From Acinetobacter sp. ANC 4805 (GTDB lineage: Bacteria > Pseudomonadota > Gammaproteobacteria > Pseudomonadales > Moraxellaceae), in assembly GCF_022549495.1 (NCBI RefSeq), contig NZ_JAKZGD010000001.1, positions 463,078 to 527,077 of the forward strand: a stretch of 64,000 nt of DNA, written 5' to 3'. Shown piece by piece: positions 38,151-46,189 of the stretch (positions are counted from its first letter, which is position 1; each line of letters begins with the position of its first letter). Under the pieces are notes generated by a model. The model saw nothing but the letters and a program-made list of their open reading frames with translations. It searched no databases and had not been told where the DNA came from. Position numbers and translations under genes: made by a program.

Positions 38151-40061
38151 TTAAGCTGAAAAATACGGTTTTTTGATTTTGACTTTCTTCTGGAATCGCT
38201 GAGGATTCAACTTATCCAATAAATTTTGTGGTACTGGACAAAGCTCACCTAAGATCAATGCCGCCAAAATTTCACTACACAATGGCGTAAATAAGAAGCC
38301 TTTGGAACCTAAGCCTGCAAAAGTATAAATGTCATCCGTATTTTGTATTTTCCCAACCAAAGGAAAGTAATCCAAACTTTGGGCACGTACAGAAGCTCGC
38401 CCTTGCCATCTATCTACAGATGGGAGTTGTTCGGCGTAGGTTGGAAAAACACTGTGGATAAGTTCATAGTTATGCACATGGTCTTCTCTTAAGATTTCGG
38501 TATCATCACGATTGGGATAAAAAGATGCGCCCAATATCATTTGTGATGTATCCAGTTGCATACAGTAGCCACCATAACTATGGGCTTGATTGGGCGCTAG
38601 AGGCTGGTTGGTATTTTCAACCCAACTCACTTGTCCACGAATCGGTTTTAGTACAGGATAATTTTCAAATAATTCAGAACTTTGCTTGGCACAACAGACA
38701 ATCACATGATCTGCTCTAGCAATACTTTGTTGATCTTGCCAGAGCATGGTTTGGTGTTTAATCGGCTCTAAACGAGAAATTTTTGCTTTTTTTATGCTGA
38801 TATTTGGATGTTGCAAAATTTCGTCACGAAGCTGATGAGGGGAAACTGCACCTGCTTCATGTAAGGTCAGACTTGGAAGCTCTGTTTCAGGAAAGCATTC
38901 AAGCGTTGTATTTGCAGTTAAAACGTTTTCAGGATATTGCTCAACCAGTCCTAGCAGTTCATCTGCATCTTTTAATGCAATCTGCTGTACTTGAATCGGT
39001 TTAAATGCCTTGAAACGGGAATAAAAATTCAACGCATGTTGCCAACTCAAGGTCATCAAGTGTTCATGTGCCTGTTCAATCGGGCATAGTTTTGGGTTGA
39101 GCAACGCCAGCGGATTGCCAGAAGCACCTGAAAGCGGCTCATTTTGCTCGTAGATCGTGACTTGATGCCCTCGTTGAGCAAATGTCCATGCTGAGCTTAA
39201 ACCTGCGATTCCTGCGCCAATAATCGCAATCTGTCGCTGTGCCGCCGTTGAGCTTGCTGTTTCAGATTCATTTTGAATCGTTATGTCTTGCTTCGAATCG
39301 GCAGTGTCGGCTTCTTCTTGTGAAGCATTTAGCCAAATGGCTTTGAGCATTTCTCGTTTATGACCAAAACCGCGTGGGCGACTGATTTGAATGCCGTGTT
39401 GTTTAAGCCCACGTTTTAAAATGCCTGCGACACTAAATGATGCGAAAGTCGTCCCAAAGTCAGATAGACGTACAATGTGATTTAATACATTTTCTTGCCA
39501 CATATCAGGGTTACAAGAGGGGGCAAAGCCATCGAGAAACCATGCATTCACTGCTTGGGTTTTTGGGATACTTGGGAAAATATCTTGGGCATCACCTAGC
39601 CATAAATCGATGCTAAAGCGTTCATCAGGAAAGCTTAAACGATGGCAGCCTGCGATCGGTAATGGATATTGTTCAATTAATTTTTCTGCAAAAGGTTTGA
39701 GTTCAGTCCAGACATTTAGTGCGCGGATCAGGTCTGCTTTACTGAGAGGGAATTTTTCTACACTGATCACATGTAAATGACTATGATTATTTGGGCGTAT
39801 TTGCTGCCACAGTTGCCATAGCGTCAAAATATTCAACCCAGTCCCAAAGCCTGTTTCACCCACACAGAAATATTGATAATTATTTAGTTGAGAAAGACGT
39901 TCAGCTAAATCATTGCCATTTAAAAATACATGACGGGTTTCAAGCAAACCATTATCTTTGGAAAAGTAGACATCGCCGAATTGTTTGGAAATGGGAACTT
40001 CAATACCATCGACCAGTTCCCAGTCCAATTCAGCAGTTTGTAATTCTGATAAGTGAGACAT
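38151..40061 (-). CDS. mnmC: tRNA wobble-uridine modification bifunctional enzyme MnmC
   Basis: A 636-residue two-domain enzyme for the last steps of mnm5s2U34 formation in tRNA. The N-terminal methyltransferase (to about residue 245) shows CVGETGFGTGLNIL and WFLDGFAPSCNPDMW. The C-terminal FAD oxidoreductase starts at IAIIGAGIAGLSSAW (about 278-292) and ends with FAGLGSKGFLF. A Glu/Ser-rich linker separates the two. Length is near the E. coli protein (668). It is last in a four-gene minus-strand cluster with yciB, yciI and a coiled-coil protein. Confidence 0.94.
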   Translation of the reverse strand: MSHLSELQTAELDWELVDGIEVPISKQFGDVYFSKDNGLLETRHVFLNGNDLAERLSQLNNYQYFCVGETGFGTGLNILTLWQLWQQIRPNNHSHLHVISVEKFPLSKADLIRALNVWTELKPFAEKLIEQYPLPIAGCHRLSFPDERFSIDLWLGDAQDIFPSIPKTQAVNAWFLDGFAPSCNPDMWQENVLNHIVRLSDFGTTFASFSVAGILKRGLKQHGIQISRPRGFGHKREMLKAIWLNASQEEADTADSKQDITIQNESETASSTAAQRQIAIIGAGIAGLSSAWTFAQRGHQVTIYEQNEPLSGASGNPLALLNPKLCPIEQAHEHLMTLSWQHALNFYSRFKAFKPIQVQQIALKDADELLGLVEQYPENVLTANTTLECFPETELPSLTLHEAGAVSPHQLRDEILQHPNISIKKAKISRLEPIKHQTMLWQDQQSIARADHVIVCCAKQSSELFENYPVLKPIRGQVSWVENTNQPLAPNQAHSYGGYCMQLDTSQMILGASFYPNRDDTEILREDHVHNYELIHSVFPTYAEQLPSVDRWQGRASVRAQSLDYFPLVGKIQNTDDIYTFAGLGSKGFLFTPLCSEILAALILGELCPVPQNLLDKLNPQRFQKKVKIKKPYFSA

Positions 40062-40079
40062 AAATAAAAGCTTGAGTTC

Positions 40080-40532
40080 TTACCACTGACGACGACGTTT
40101 AGTGTAAACATAACTGGCAATAAAGAAACCGAGAATTACACCAACAGCAATCGTCATGGCACCATATAAAAACATTTGTGCGCTACGTTCGCTTTGTAAA
40201 ACCTGCACTTGTACGATTAAGCTATCATTTTTTAGCTGTAATTCTTGGTTCTGAGAAAGTGCTTCCAAGTTAGCGTGTTCAAGTTGTTTCAAACGATTGG
40301 CTTGATCTTGAATAAGAGCTTTGACTTTGGCTTCTTGCTGCTGTTTGGCTTTGGCAATTTGTTCCGCAGTTAAGGGTTTTGCTGTCGCTATCGGATTGGT
40401 TGGAGTTGCTGTTGAAGTCGGTTTAGGTTGTACTACAGCTGTTGTTGGAGCAGTAGGTGTTGTTGGTTCAACGGCCCATGCTGGTGAACTCAGTAAACAC
40501 AAAGCGAAAAAGCTTTTGACTACAACGTGCAT
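40080..40532 (-). CDS. Exported coiled-coil protein with a C-terminal membrane helix
   Basis: A 150-residue protein I do not recognise by family. Parts in order: signal peptide (cleavage after AWA, about residue 20); a Thr/Pro-rich linker of about 30 residues; a Gln/Lys/Leu-rich coiled coil (about 55-118); one membrane helix (about 122-143); and a basic tail KRRRQW. This would leave it anchored in the inner membrane with the coiled coil in the periplasm. It lies 3 bases after yciI and 18 before mnmC, so it is in the same transcript. Confidence 0.75.
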   Translation of the reverse strand: MHVVVKSFFALCLLSSPAWAVEPTTPTAPTTAVVQPKPTSTATPTNPIATAKPLTAEQIAKAKQQQEAKVKALIQDQANRLKQLEHANLEALSQNQELQLKNDSLIVQVQVLQSERSAQMFLYGAMTIAVGVILGFFIASYVYTKRRRQW

Positions 40533-40535
40533 GAT

Positions 40536-40838
40536 TTACCCTTTTGGAAAAGCTTTGTTGAAAGGTTTAACGTCAATTTTCTCGTAAATCCCTTCTTTTA
40601 AAAATGGCTCTTCCTGAATCCATTCATCTAATGATTCACGGTTATCAAATTCAACAATAATCGTACTGCCTAAAAAGCCTGCTTGTGGATCATTCGGATC
40701 TTTAGGGTGCGCACCTGCGGCGACTAAACGTCCTTCATCATCCAATTTTTGTAATCGTTCAACATGCTGTGGACGAGTTGCTAAACGTTTTTCAAGCGTA
40801 CCTTCACGATCAGTACAAGTCAGGACAAAATAAGGCAT
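40536..40838 (-). CDS. yciI: YciI family protein
   Basis: A 100-residue dimeric alpha/beta barrel-type protein of the YciI family, with MPYFVLTCTDREG at the start, HVERLQKLDDEGRLVAAGAHP and FLKEGIYEKIDVKPFNKAF. The conserved His of HVERL and Asp of the DxxG region are in place. Function in bacteria is unknown, possibly an enzyme on small molecules. yciB and yciI are also neighbours in E. coli. Confidence 0.9.
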   Translation of the reverse strand: MPYFVLTCTDREGTLEKRLATRPQHVERLQKLDDEGRLVAAGAHPKDPNDPQAGFLGSTIIVEFDNRESLDEWIQEEPFLKEGIYEKIDVKPFNKAFPKG

Positions 40839-40862
40839 AGTCGTTGCTCAATGATTCAGAAT

Positions 40863-41474
40863 TTAGTCAGTCGTTTTAAAATGCTTTCTACAGAAAAAGA
40901 GTATAGCAGCAAGGTAACTGATGGAAACGATAATATCGCCGAAAGCGGTGAATTCACCCCAATATTTACCTTGCATATAAATAAAACCAAAGAAGAAATG
41001 TAATGTAGCGAGTAAAAAGAATTGCCCACACCATGCCAAGTTTAATCGCATCCAACCTTGATGACTTAATTCGAGTAATGAACCGAGAAGTTTTTTAATA
41101 ATTGGGGTACGTTCTTTATTAAATAATGGGGTGACGAGGAAGCCTATTCCGATACCGACATTGATGATGATCGCTTTCATTTTAATGTAAGTTACATCAC
41201 TGAATACGAGTGTGATTCCACCAAAAATCACCGACATTACAACAATAAACCATTGCATTTTTTCCAGTTTAAATTTCTGAAAAAAGAACAGACAGCCGTA
41301 AACAACAAGGGTTGAAATGAGTAGGGCACAGGTTGCAACAAGGATATGATTTTGGTCAGTATTTCCAGCACTACCAACAAGCTCTAATAAAGGATGGTGA
41401 CTATCTTTTGGATCAGTGGTTTTATAAAAATAAAAGAAGATAATAATCGGCAGATAGTCGAGCAACGCTTTCAT
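40863..41474 (-). CDS. yciB: Inner-membrane septation-related protein YciB (IspZ family)
   Basis: A 203-residue membrane protein with five or six helices. It begins MKALLDYLPIIIFFYFYK, the family's N-terminal signature, and has GITLVFSDVTYIKMKAIIIN and LNLAWCGQFFL. YciB has been linked to cell-envelope synthesis and division in enterobacteria. First gene of the cluster that runs to mnmC; it is divergent from the PHP gene. Confidence 0.92.
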   Translation of the reverse strand: MKALLDYLPIIIFFYFYKTTDPKDSHHPLLELVGSAGNTDQNHILVATCALLISTLVVYGCLFFFQKFKLEKMQWFIVVMSVIFGGITLVFSDVTYIKMKAIIINVGIGIGFLVTPLFNKERTPIIKKLLGSLLELSHQGWMRLNLAWCGQFFLLATLHFFFGFIYMQGKYWGEFTAFGDIIVSISYLAAILFFCRKHFKTTD

Positions 41475-41519
41475 GTTACAGTACGATGATGAAATAGGTC
41501 AGATAGCATAATACAAACC

Positions 41520-42371
41520 ATGTTCGGTGTCGATTTACATACTCATACTCTCATTTCAGATGGTACTTACTCTCCTGAGCAACTGGTACAAGCAGCTGTT
41601 GACTTAAAAATACATACACTTGCGGTCACTGATCATGACACGATGGACGGTTTAAATCGTGCCAAAAACTATGCTCAAGATCATGATATTCAAATAGTTT
41701 CTGGTACGGAAATATCCAGTCAATGGTCACGACCGAATACTAAAAAGAGTTATGGTGTACATATTGTGGCACTGAATATGCAAGATGAAGCACCGATCAG
41801 AGAGATGCTTGAAAATCAGAAAAAAGTTCGTGCTGAGCGTGCCAAAGTCATCTGTAGCTTATTAGAGAAATGTATTGATTTTGATATTTATCCTGATGTA
41901 GTTGCCAAGGTCGATGGGCAAGCAGACCGTGTAACACGAACGCATATCGCCAAAGCATTGGTAGAGAAAAATATTGTCAGTCGTCCGCAACAAGCATTCG
42001 ATCGGTTTCTTAAAGAGGGCAAAAAGGCTTTTGTGAAATTCGATGGTATTGGACTCAAAGAAACCATTGATGTGATTCATGCGAGTCAAGGCTTCGCTGT
42101 TTTAGCGCATCCAACACGTTATGATTTATCTGCTACTAATATCCGTTATTTGATTGAGTTATTTGCTGAATCGGGTGGAGATGCTGTTGAACTTCCTCCG
42201 AGTGTAGAACCCGCTTCAACACGTCAAATGGTCGATCGAATGATTCAGCAGTTTGATTTGGCTGTTTCGATTGGTAGTGATTTTCATGGCGAAAATATGC
42301 CGTGGATTAAACTGGGGAATACACCTAGAGTTAAAGAAGGGCAACGAGGTATTTGGGAAAGTTTTAGATAA
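41520..42371 (+). CDS. PHP-domain phosphoesterase (YciV/RNase AM type)
   Basis: A 283-residue PHP-family enzyme. Metal-binding motifs are DLHTHTLISDG (residues 5-15), TDHDTMDG, GTEIS, LAHPTRYD and GSDFHGE. The closest described group is the YciV/TrpH type, which removes phosphate from 3',5'-bisphosphonucleotides and acts as a 5'-3' exonuclease on RNA. The gene is intact, but its last 116 bases and the next 37 are repeated 1,805 bp downstream at 44061. No strong ribosome-binding site is visible before the ATG. Confidence 0.9.
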   Translation: MFGVDLHTHTLISDGTYSPEQLVQAAVDLKIHTLAVTDHDTMDGLNRAKNYAQDHDIQIVSGTEISSQWSRPNTKKSYGVHIVALNMQDEAPIREMLENQKKVRAERAKVICSLLEKCIDFDIYPDVVAKVDGQADRVTRTHIAKALVEKNIVSRPQQAFDRFLKEGKKAFVKFDGIGLKETIDVIHASQGFAVLAHPTRYDLSATNIRYLIELFAESGGDAVELPPSVEPASTRQMVDRMIQQFDLAVSIGSDFHGENMPWIKLGNTPRVKEGQRGIWESFR

Positions 42372-42408
42372 ACTTGCACATGAAAAAAATAGAATTATAT
42401 TTAATCAT
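42256..42408 (+). repeat. 153-bp direct repeat, copy 1 (PHP gene 3' end)
   Basis: Identical to 44061-44213 except for T42332 versus G44137, a silent third-position change in a valine codon (residue 271). It covers the last 116 bases of the PHP gene and 37 bases beyond its stop, then similarity ends abruptly. Confidence 0.97.
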
Positions 42409-42424
42409 TCTTCAAAATTTTTAG
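42380..42424 (+). pseudogene. Truncated copy of the 29-codon membrane-peptide ORF
   Basis: An ATG 8 bases after the PHP stop begins MKKIELYLI as in the ORF at 44185. After the repeat boundary at 42408 the frame runs into unrelated sequence and stops at TAG after 14 codons. This shows that the boundary cut through this small ORF. Confidence 0.6.
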
Positions 42425-42595
42425 ATAATCAAATCGGGAAGTGACGAATTTAGTAAGTAATGCAGCAATCAACATGAAAATTGCAAAAAATATAAAAAGA
42501 GTATGCAATATGGTTAATCTAAAAAAGATTCCTGATAAAGTAAAAAGTACCCAACGCATATTTTTAGGCTGTTTGGATAAGTCATATAAGGTCAT
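42401..42595 (-). CDS. Possible small membrane protein or fragment (64 residues)
   Basis: The frame has a basic N-terminal part (MTLYDLSKQPKNMRW), then about 33 hydrophobic residues, and a charged tail whose last codons cross the repeat boundary at 42408. The C terminus may therefore be artificial. The start has AAAGG only 2 bases upstream, too close to be ideal, and the frame remains open about 18 codons before the ATG. No family recognised. An overlapping plus-strand frame is less protein-like. Confidence 0.35.
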   Translation of the reverse strand: MTLYDLSKQPKNMRWVLFTLSGIFFRLTILHTLFIFFAIFMLIAALLTKFVTSRFDYLKILKND

Positions 42596-42695
42596 GACCT
42601 TTAATGAGGTACTAATTTGTTTTAGCTCGGCAAGGCAATAGGTACTTCAATTACCAAATTAATTACAAGTCCAAATTTTCCATAGGTGGTAAAAT

Positions 42696-42869
42696 ATGAA
42701 TAAAATAAAGTTTTTCTTAACTCATATTTTTCCTTGGGTACTAGGTGTAATATTTATATATTATAAAATTTATATAGTGGAGGATAATTCATTCAATTGG
42801 GTTGTTTTTATATCTTTTATGTTTTTTTGGTGGTTATTTAAATATTTAAACTACATTAGAAAACGGTAA
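42696..42869 (+). CDS. Small two-helix membrane protein (57 residues)
   Basis: An ATG with AGGTGGT 6 bases upstream opens a 57-codon frame with two hydrophobic segments (about residues 6-22 and 34-50) and a basic end YIRKR. No family is recognised. It lies in very AT-rich DNA and converges on the broken gene at 42851-43210, with which it overlaps by 19 bases. A minus-strand frame of 43 codons also crosses it but has no start codon. Confidence 0.5.
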   Translation: MNKIKFFLTHIFPWVLGVIFIYYKIYIVEDNSFNWVVFISFMFFWWLFKYLNYIRKR

Positions 42870-43210
42870 GAGAAAAGGGAGTAGATGGGTGATATTATAA
42901 AAATAGGTATTATTTTTTCAGTGTACAATCGTAAGAAAGCTGCAAGTCCTTGATTAATATTAATGTGTGATCGAATAAAAATTTTTATCCAACAATAAGG
43001 AAAAAGACAAAATTTAAATAAACATTTAATATGTGAATAATGCTTTAATAAGCCAAAAGCAATATAAAAAGATGTAATTGTGGTGACAGTACTTAAACTA
43101 GCCAGAAATTATGAAAAATGATACTTTTGAAAAGGTCTAATAAATTTGTGACTTAGTGTTAAGATGGCTCTAGGTAAAATTTCTTTCTTTGATGTAGGAT
43201 AGTATTTCAT
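42851..43210 (-). pseudogene. Broken 119-codon gene with one in-frame stop
   Basis: An ATG at 43210, 8 bases after the stop of the upstream gene, starts MKYYPTSKKEILPRAILTL and reaches TAA at codon 34 (43109-43111). The same frame then continues with no further stop for 85 codons, including LASLSTVTTITSFYIAFG and ININQGLAAFLRLYTEK, to TAG at 42851-42853. So long an open stretch in such AT-rich DNA is unlikely by chance. The simplest reading is one nonsense change (for example TTA to TAA). The product would be basic with hydrophobic segments. No family recognised. Confidence 0.6.
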
Positions 43211-43218
43211 ATTTTCAT

Positions 43219-43959
43219 CTATATGAAATGAATATCTGAGGTTGCAAGTATTTGATTAATTGCAATAAATTTATTTTTATCACAATCAATTAAGACTTCA
43301 CCTTTTCTAAACTTTAACTTGAAATGATGAACTTTCTTTATAAAGTCAAAATGATGTTGAACTTTATGAATATCTTTGTACTTTAAAATTTTGTTTAGAT
43401 TGTATTGATCTCTATATTCTAACTGTTTATAGAAAAAATGAATTTCATGACCTGATTGAGCTTTGACAGTAAGACCGAGATCAAAAATAAAAGCACTGTG
43501 TTGAAATGAGCGAAAAATGATTGGCTGATTGACAAAATCATCTAATAAAAACTTATGTATTTGAGAAGAAAATAGCCGTTGATAAAAATAGGTTCTTCGT
43601 ATTTCATTTGGTGTAATCATTAAAAAGTGTTGTGATAAATCTTGATTGATCTTTTCTTGGGTATTGATTTTTATCTCAGTAGAGTAATTGCTATGTTCTG
43701 AAGGAAAAAATTCAGTAATTTCACCTCTAAACTCAATGAAATTTCTAAAAATTAGGTCTTTTGCAATCATTAACCGAGGTGCGTATATTGAGATTAGATA
43801 ATAAGCTAGTAACATCAAAAAGAATAAGTTCTTCTTTTCTAAAGATAAGAATAGGGAAGCTAGTGGGAAAGAGATTAAAAATATAATGGTACATAACACA
43901 GAATCCTGATTCATTTCAGGAATAAAGGGGAGTCGAGTCAATTTTGAGAGTTTTTTCAT
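43219..43959 (-). CDS. Hypothetical membrane protein (246 residues)
   Basis: I do not recognise this protein. Two N-terminal membrane helices (about residues 20-42 and 44-65) precede a soluble part rich in Phe, Lys, His and Ile, predicted to be cytoplasmic if the basic N terminus is inside. There is no known catalytic motif. The DNA is strikingly AT-rich (13 G+C of 60 in 43261-43320). It is followed after 8 bases by the broken gene, so the two formed a pair. It lies within the duplicated locus between the PHP and bestrophin genes and may be horizontally acquired. Confidence 0.7.
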   Translation of the reverse strand: MKKLSKLTRLPFIPEMNQDSVLCTIIFLISFPLASLFLSLEKKNLFFLMLLAYYLISIYAPRLMIAKDLIFRNFIEFRGEITEFFPSEHSNYSTEIKINTQEKINQDLSQHFLMITPNEIRRTYFYQRLFSSQIHKFLLDDFVNQPIIFRSFQHSAFIFDLGLTVKAQSGHEIHFFYKQLEYRDQYNLNKILKYKDIHKVQHHFDFIKKVHHFKLKFRKGEVLIDCDKNKFIAINQILATSDIHFI

Positions 43960-44008
43960 TTCAATAGAGGCGTTATTTTAATTTTTAATCAATATAAATG
44001 AAAAAATA

Positions 44009-44049
44009 ATAATTTACAATAGATTATGATCATGTGCTTGAATCGGTAG
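44009..44049. repeat. Copy of the bestrophin gene 3' tip
   Basis: 41 bases match 44384-44424 with three differences (44022, 44035, 44048). They correspond to the last 11 codons and stop of the bestrophin-like gene in the same orientation. Two of the differences are silent (Leu TTA to CTA, Ala GCG to GCA). Confidence 0.9.
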
Positions 44050-44060
44050 TGAATCGAATA

Positions 44061-44213
44061 ATTTGGCTGTTTCGATTGGTAGTGATTTTCATGGCGAAAA
44101 TATGCCGTGGATTAAACTGGGGAATACACCTAGAGTGAAAGAAGGGCAACGAGGTATTTGGGAAAGTTTTAGATAAACTTGCACATGAAAAAAATAGAAT
44201 TATATTTAATCAT
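44061..44213 (+). repeat. 153-bp direct repeat, copy 2 (PHP gene 3' end)
   Basis: Second copy of 42256-42408, one mismatch. Just before it, 44053-44059 (ATCGAAT) matches PHP positions 42235-42241, with 14 bases of the gene replaced by one A, so the copied piece may have been slightly longer before a small deletion. Confidence 0.97.
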
Positions 44214-44274
44214 CATCTTTTTGATCATTATTTTATGGGGCATACAATGGATGTTTCACGGTTTTGCAATCTAA
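44185..44274 (+). CDS. Possible 29-residue membrane peptide
   Basis: A frame starting MKKIELYLIIIFLIIILWG and ending FHGFAI, with a single hydrophobic helix after a lysine-rich start. In the ancestral arrangement it would begin 8 bases after the PHP stop, so translation could be coupled. The same start is cut short at 42380-42424. It is too short to judge by family. Confidence 0.45.
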   Translation: MKKIELYLIIIFLIIILWGIQWMFHGFAI

Positions 44275-44311
44275 TGATTTCTTTAATCTAAAAATCAATC
44301 TTTGCCGCTGT

Positions 44312-44338
44312 CAGTATTTGATAAATCATCAAATACTG
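44312..44338. terminator. Hairpin downstream of the bestrophin-like gene
   Basis: Eleven-base arms CAGTATTTGAT/ATCAAATACTG with a 5-base loop, between the 29-codon ORF and the convergent bestrophin-like gene. The following tracts are AT-rich without a clean T run. Confidence 0.55.
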
Positions 44339-44388
44339 AGTTTGATTACAACTGAACGAAACGTCATCGGTTTATCTAAATTTATAAT

Positions 44389-45300
44389 TTACAATAAATT
44401 ATGATCATGCGCTTGAATCGGTGGAGGGGTTGGGCGACCTAATGTTCCCAGTAACTCAATTTCAATTGAACGTACCATCGCATCTAAAGGCAAGTCATTG
44501 CTTTGTGTTCCAAATGGCTCTTCAATTTCTGTACTTAAAGCATCTAACCCCAAAAATGTATAAGCCAAAATTCCGACTAAAAGTGGGGTCACTAGACCTA
44601 ATAAAGATCCCAAACTAAACGGTAGCATAAAGCAGAAAAAATATACAGTACGATTCAGTAAAACAGAGTAGGCAAATGGAATCGGGGTATTCGCAATACG
44701 ATCACAACCCGTTTGCATTTCACTTAAAGCCGCGACATGGCGGTTCATTTGAGTATAAATAATATCTGATATTTCACCTTCTTTCATGGCTTGTAATAGT
44801 TCCCATTGAATCAGGCTAAGTGTGTATTGTGGTGCATTATGTTGTTGATAGAGTTGAGTTAGTGCTTGCTGGCTTAGACCACTGGTTTCTGTAAGTTCAG
44901 TGGGATTTGCTGTTTGGTGACGTAAGCGGTCGCGTAACACATTCGCAAATACAATTACATTTTGAATAATACGTTCGCGGCGAGCCTGAGTTAATACACG
45001 ACAGTCACGATCAAAATGACGAGAAGTTGCAATTAAAACACCCCAAAGCTTACGTGCTTCCCACCAGCGATCATAACAAGCTGTATTCTTAAAACCCAAA
45101 AAAATCGAAAGGACAACCCCAATCAGTGTAAAACCTACCAAAGGAATTTCTGGAAATCGATACAGATCTACATACTCAACACCACCAATAATGGCAGAGA
45201 TAAGCATGACAAATCCTAGCGAGGGTAAAATTTTAGGCAAAATCGTCCCGCGCCATGAGAATAAAACTTTAAAAATACTCGGTTGATCACGGACAATCAT
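44389..45300 (-). CDS. Bestrophin-family ion channel-like membrane protein
   Basis: A 303-residue protein of the bacterial bestrophin (YneE/UPF0187) family. Hydrophobic segments lie near residues 25-45, 52-70, 205-235 and 236-255. Signatures are SIFLGFKNTACYDRWWEARKLWG and LDALSTEIEEPFGTQSNDLPLD, the latter forming the cytoplasmic acidic turn of bestrophins. Members form pentameric channels, selective for sodium in one studied bacterial case. Its last codons are copied at 44009-44049. Confidence 0.9.
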   Translation of the reverse strand: MIVRDQPSIFKVLFSWRGTILPKILPSLGFVMLISAIIGGVEYVDLYRFPEIPLVGFTLIGVVLSIFLGFKNTACYDRWWEARKLWGVLIATSRHFDRDCRVLTQARRERIIQNVIVFANVLRDRLRHQTANPTELTETSGLSQQALTQLYQQHNAPQYTLSLIQWELLQAMKEGEISDIIYTQMNRHVAALSEMQTGCDRIANTPIPFAYSVLLNRTVYFFCFMLPFSLGSLLGLVTPLLVGILAYTFLGLDALSTEIEEPFGTQSNDLPLDAMVRSIEIELLGTLGRPTPPPIQAHDHNLL

Positions 45301-45365
45301 GTTATTTGAATCATTAATTTTATGTGTTGATGTTCGGGTTAGATTTGGGCTTTGTCAAGATGAGA

Positions 45366-46079
45366 TTACTTGATTTTAGTGGGGTTGAGGAGTTGTTGTT
45401 CAGAAAATGAAAAATGATCTTCTGCTGAAATAATAAAATGATCAATCAGATTAATTTCCAATAGTTTACAAGCTTGTTTGAGTTGCTGCGTCAGATAAAT
45501 ATCTTCTGCTGAGGGTTGAGCAATGCCATAGGGATGGTTATGGGCAACTACAATTTGGCAGGCTTGTTGTTGTAATGCATAACGTAAGGTTTGATTCAGC
45601 GAAACATTACATGAATGATGTGAACCATAGAATAGTTTTTTGAAATGGAGCTTTCTAAGTTCAGCATCTAAACAAAGTACAGCAAAAACTTCCTGCTTTT
45701 CACCTTGCAATTCGTAGCGCAAATAATCCAATACCAGTGTTGATGTATCTAGGCATAAACGTTGTTGATGAAAATAGTTATGTAGATAACGCCGTCCAAG
45801 TTCTTTAACCGCCATAAGTTGGGCATATTTGGTAGAAGCAATTCCATTAAATTGGGATAAGTCTTCAAGTGATGCATCAAAAATTGGATTCAATCCACCA
45901 AAATGTTGAATCAGAATCCGAGAAAGTTCCACCGCGGAGTGTTGTTTTGAGCCTGAGCGTAGAAAAATGGCCAATAGTTCTGCATCAGATAGGCTTTGTG
46001 CGCCTTGTAATAATAAACGTTCGCGTGGGCGTTCTTGTTCAGGCCATGCTTTGATAGATTGTCTTATTGATTGATTCAT
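45366..46079 (-). CDS. radC: RadC family protein (JAB/MPN domain)
   Basis: A 237-residue protein with an N-terminal helix-hairpin-helix part (RPRERLLLQGAQSLSDAELLAIFLRSG, FNGIASTKYAQLMA) and a C-terminal JAMM metal-binding domain (VAHNHPYGIAQPSAED). The name implies DNA repair, but that role is doubtful in E. coli; some relatives act in natural transformation. It is divergent from coaBC. Confidence 0.94.
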   Translation of the reverse strand: MNQSIRQSIKAWPEQERPRERLLLQGAQSLSDAELLAIFLRSGSKQHSAVELSRILIQHFGGLNPIFDASLEDLSQFNGIASTKYAQLMAVKELGRRYLHNYFHQQRLCLDTSTLVLDYLRYELQGEKQEVFAVLCLDAELRKLHFKKLFYGSHHSCNVSLNQTLRYALQQQACQIVVAHNHPYGIAQPSAEDIYLTQQLKQACKLLEINLIDHFIISAEDHFSFSEQQLLNPTKIK

Positions 46080-46189
46080 TTTTATTCACGTAATTTTTTT
46101 ATGATGATGATTTTTCCAAGTGCATCACTTGGGTATGACCGTATTTAATGCTATTGTGAGCGCCACTGCAACAGTAAGGTATCCTGTTT

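Noticed and set aside
42441..42641. Plus-strand 66-codon frame in the duplicated locus
   Set aside because: Overlaps the minus-strand frame at 42401-42595, is Lys/Asn-rich without a ribosome-binding site, and looks like the reverse of a hydrophobic coding stretch.
42618..42749. Minus-strand 43-codon open stretch crossing the 57-residue plus-strand gene
   Set aside because: It has no start codon and mainly reflects the complement of hydrophobic codons, although its end looked protein-like at first.
42256..44213. Reading the 153-bp repeats as attachment sites of an integrative element
   Set aside because: There is no integrase or recombinase between them, and the bestrophin tip next to the second copy is better explained by joining two versions of the locus.
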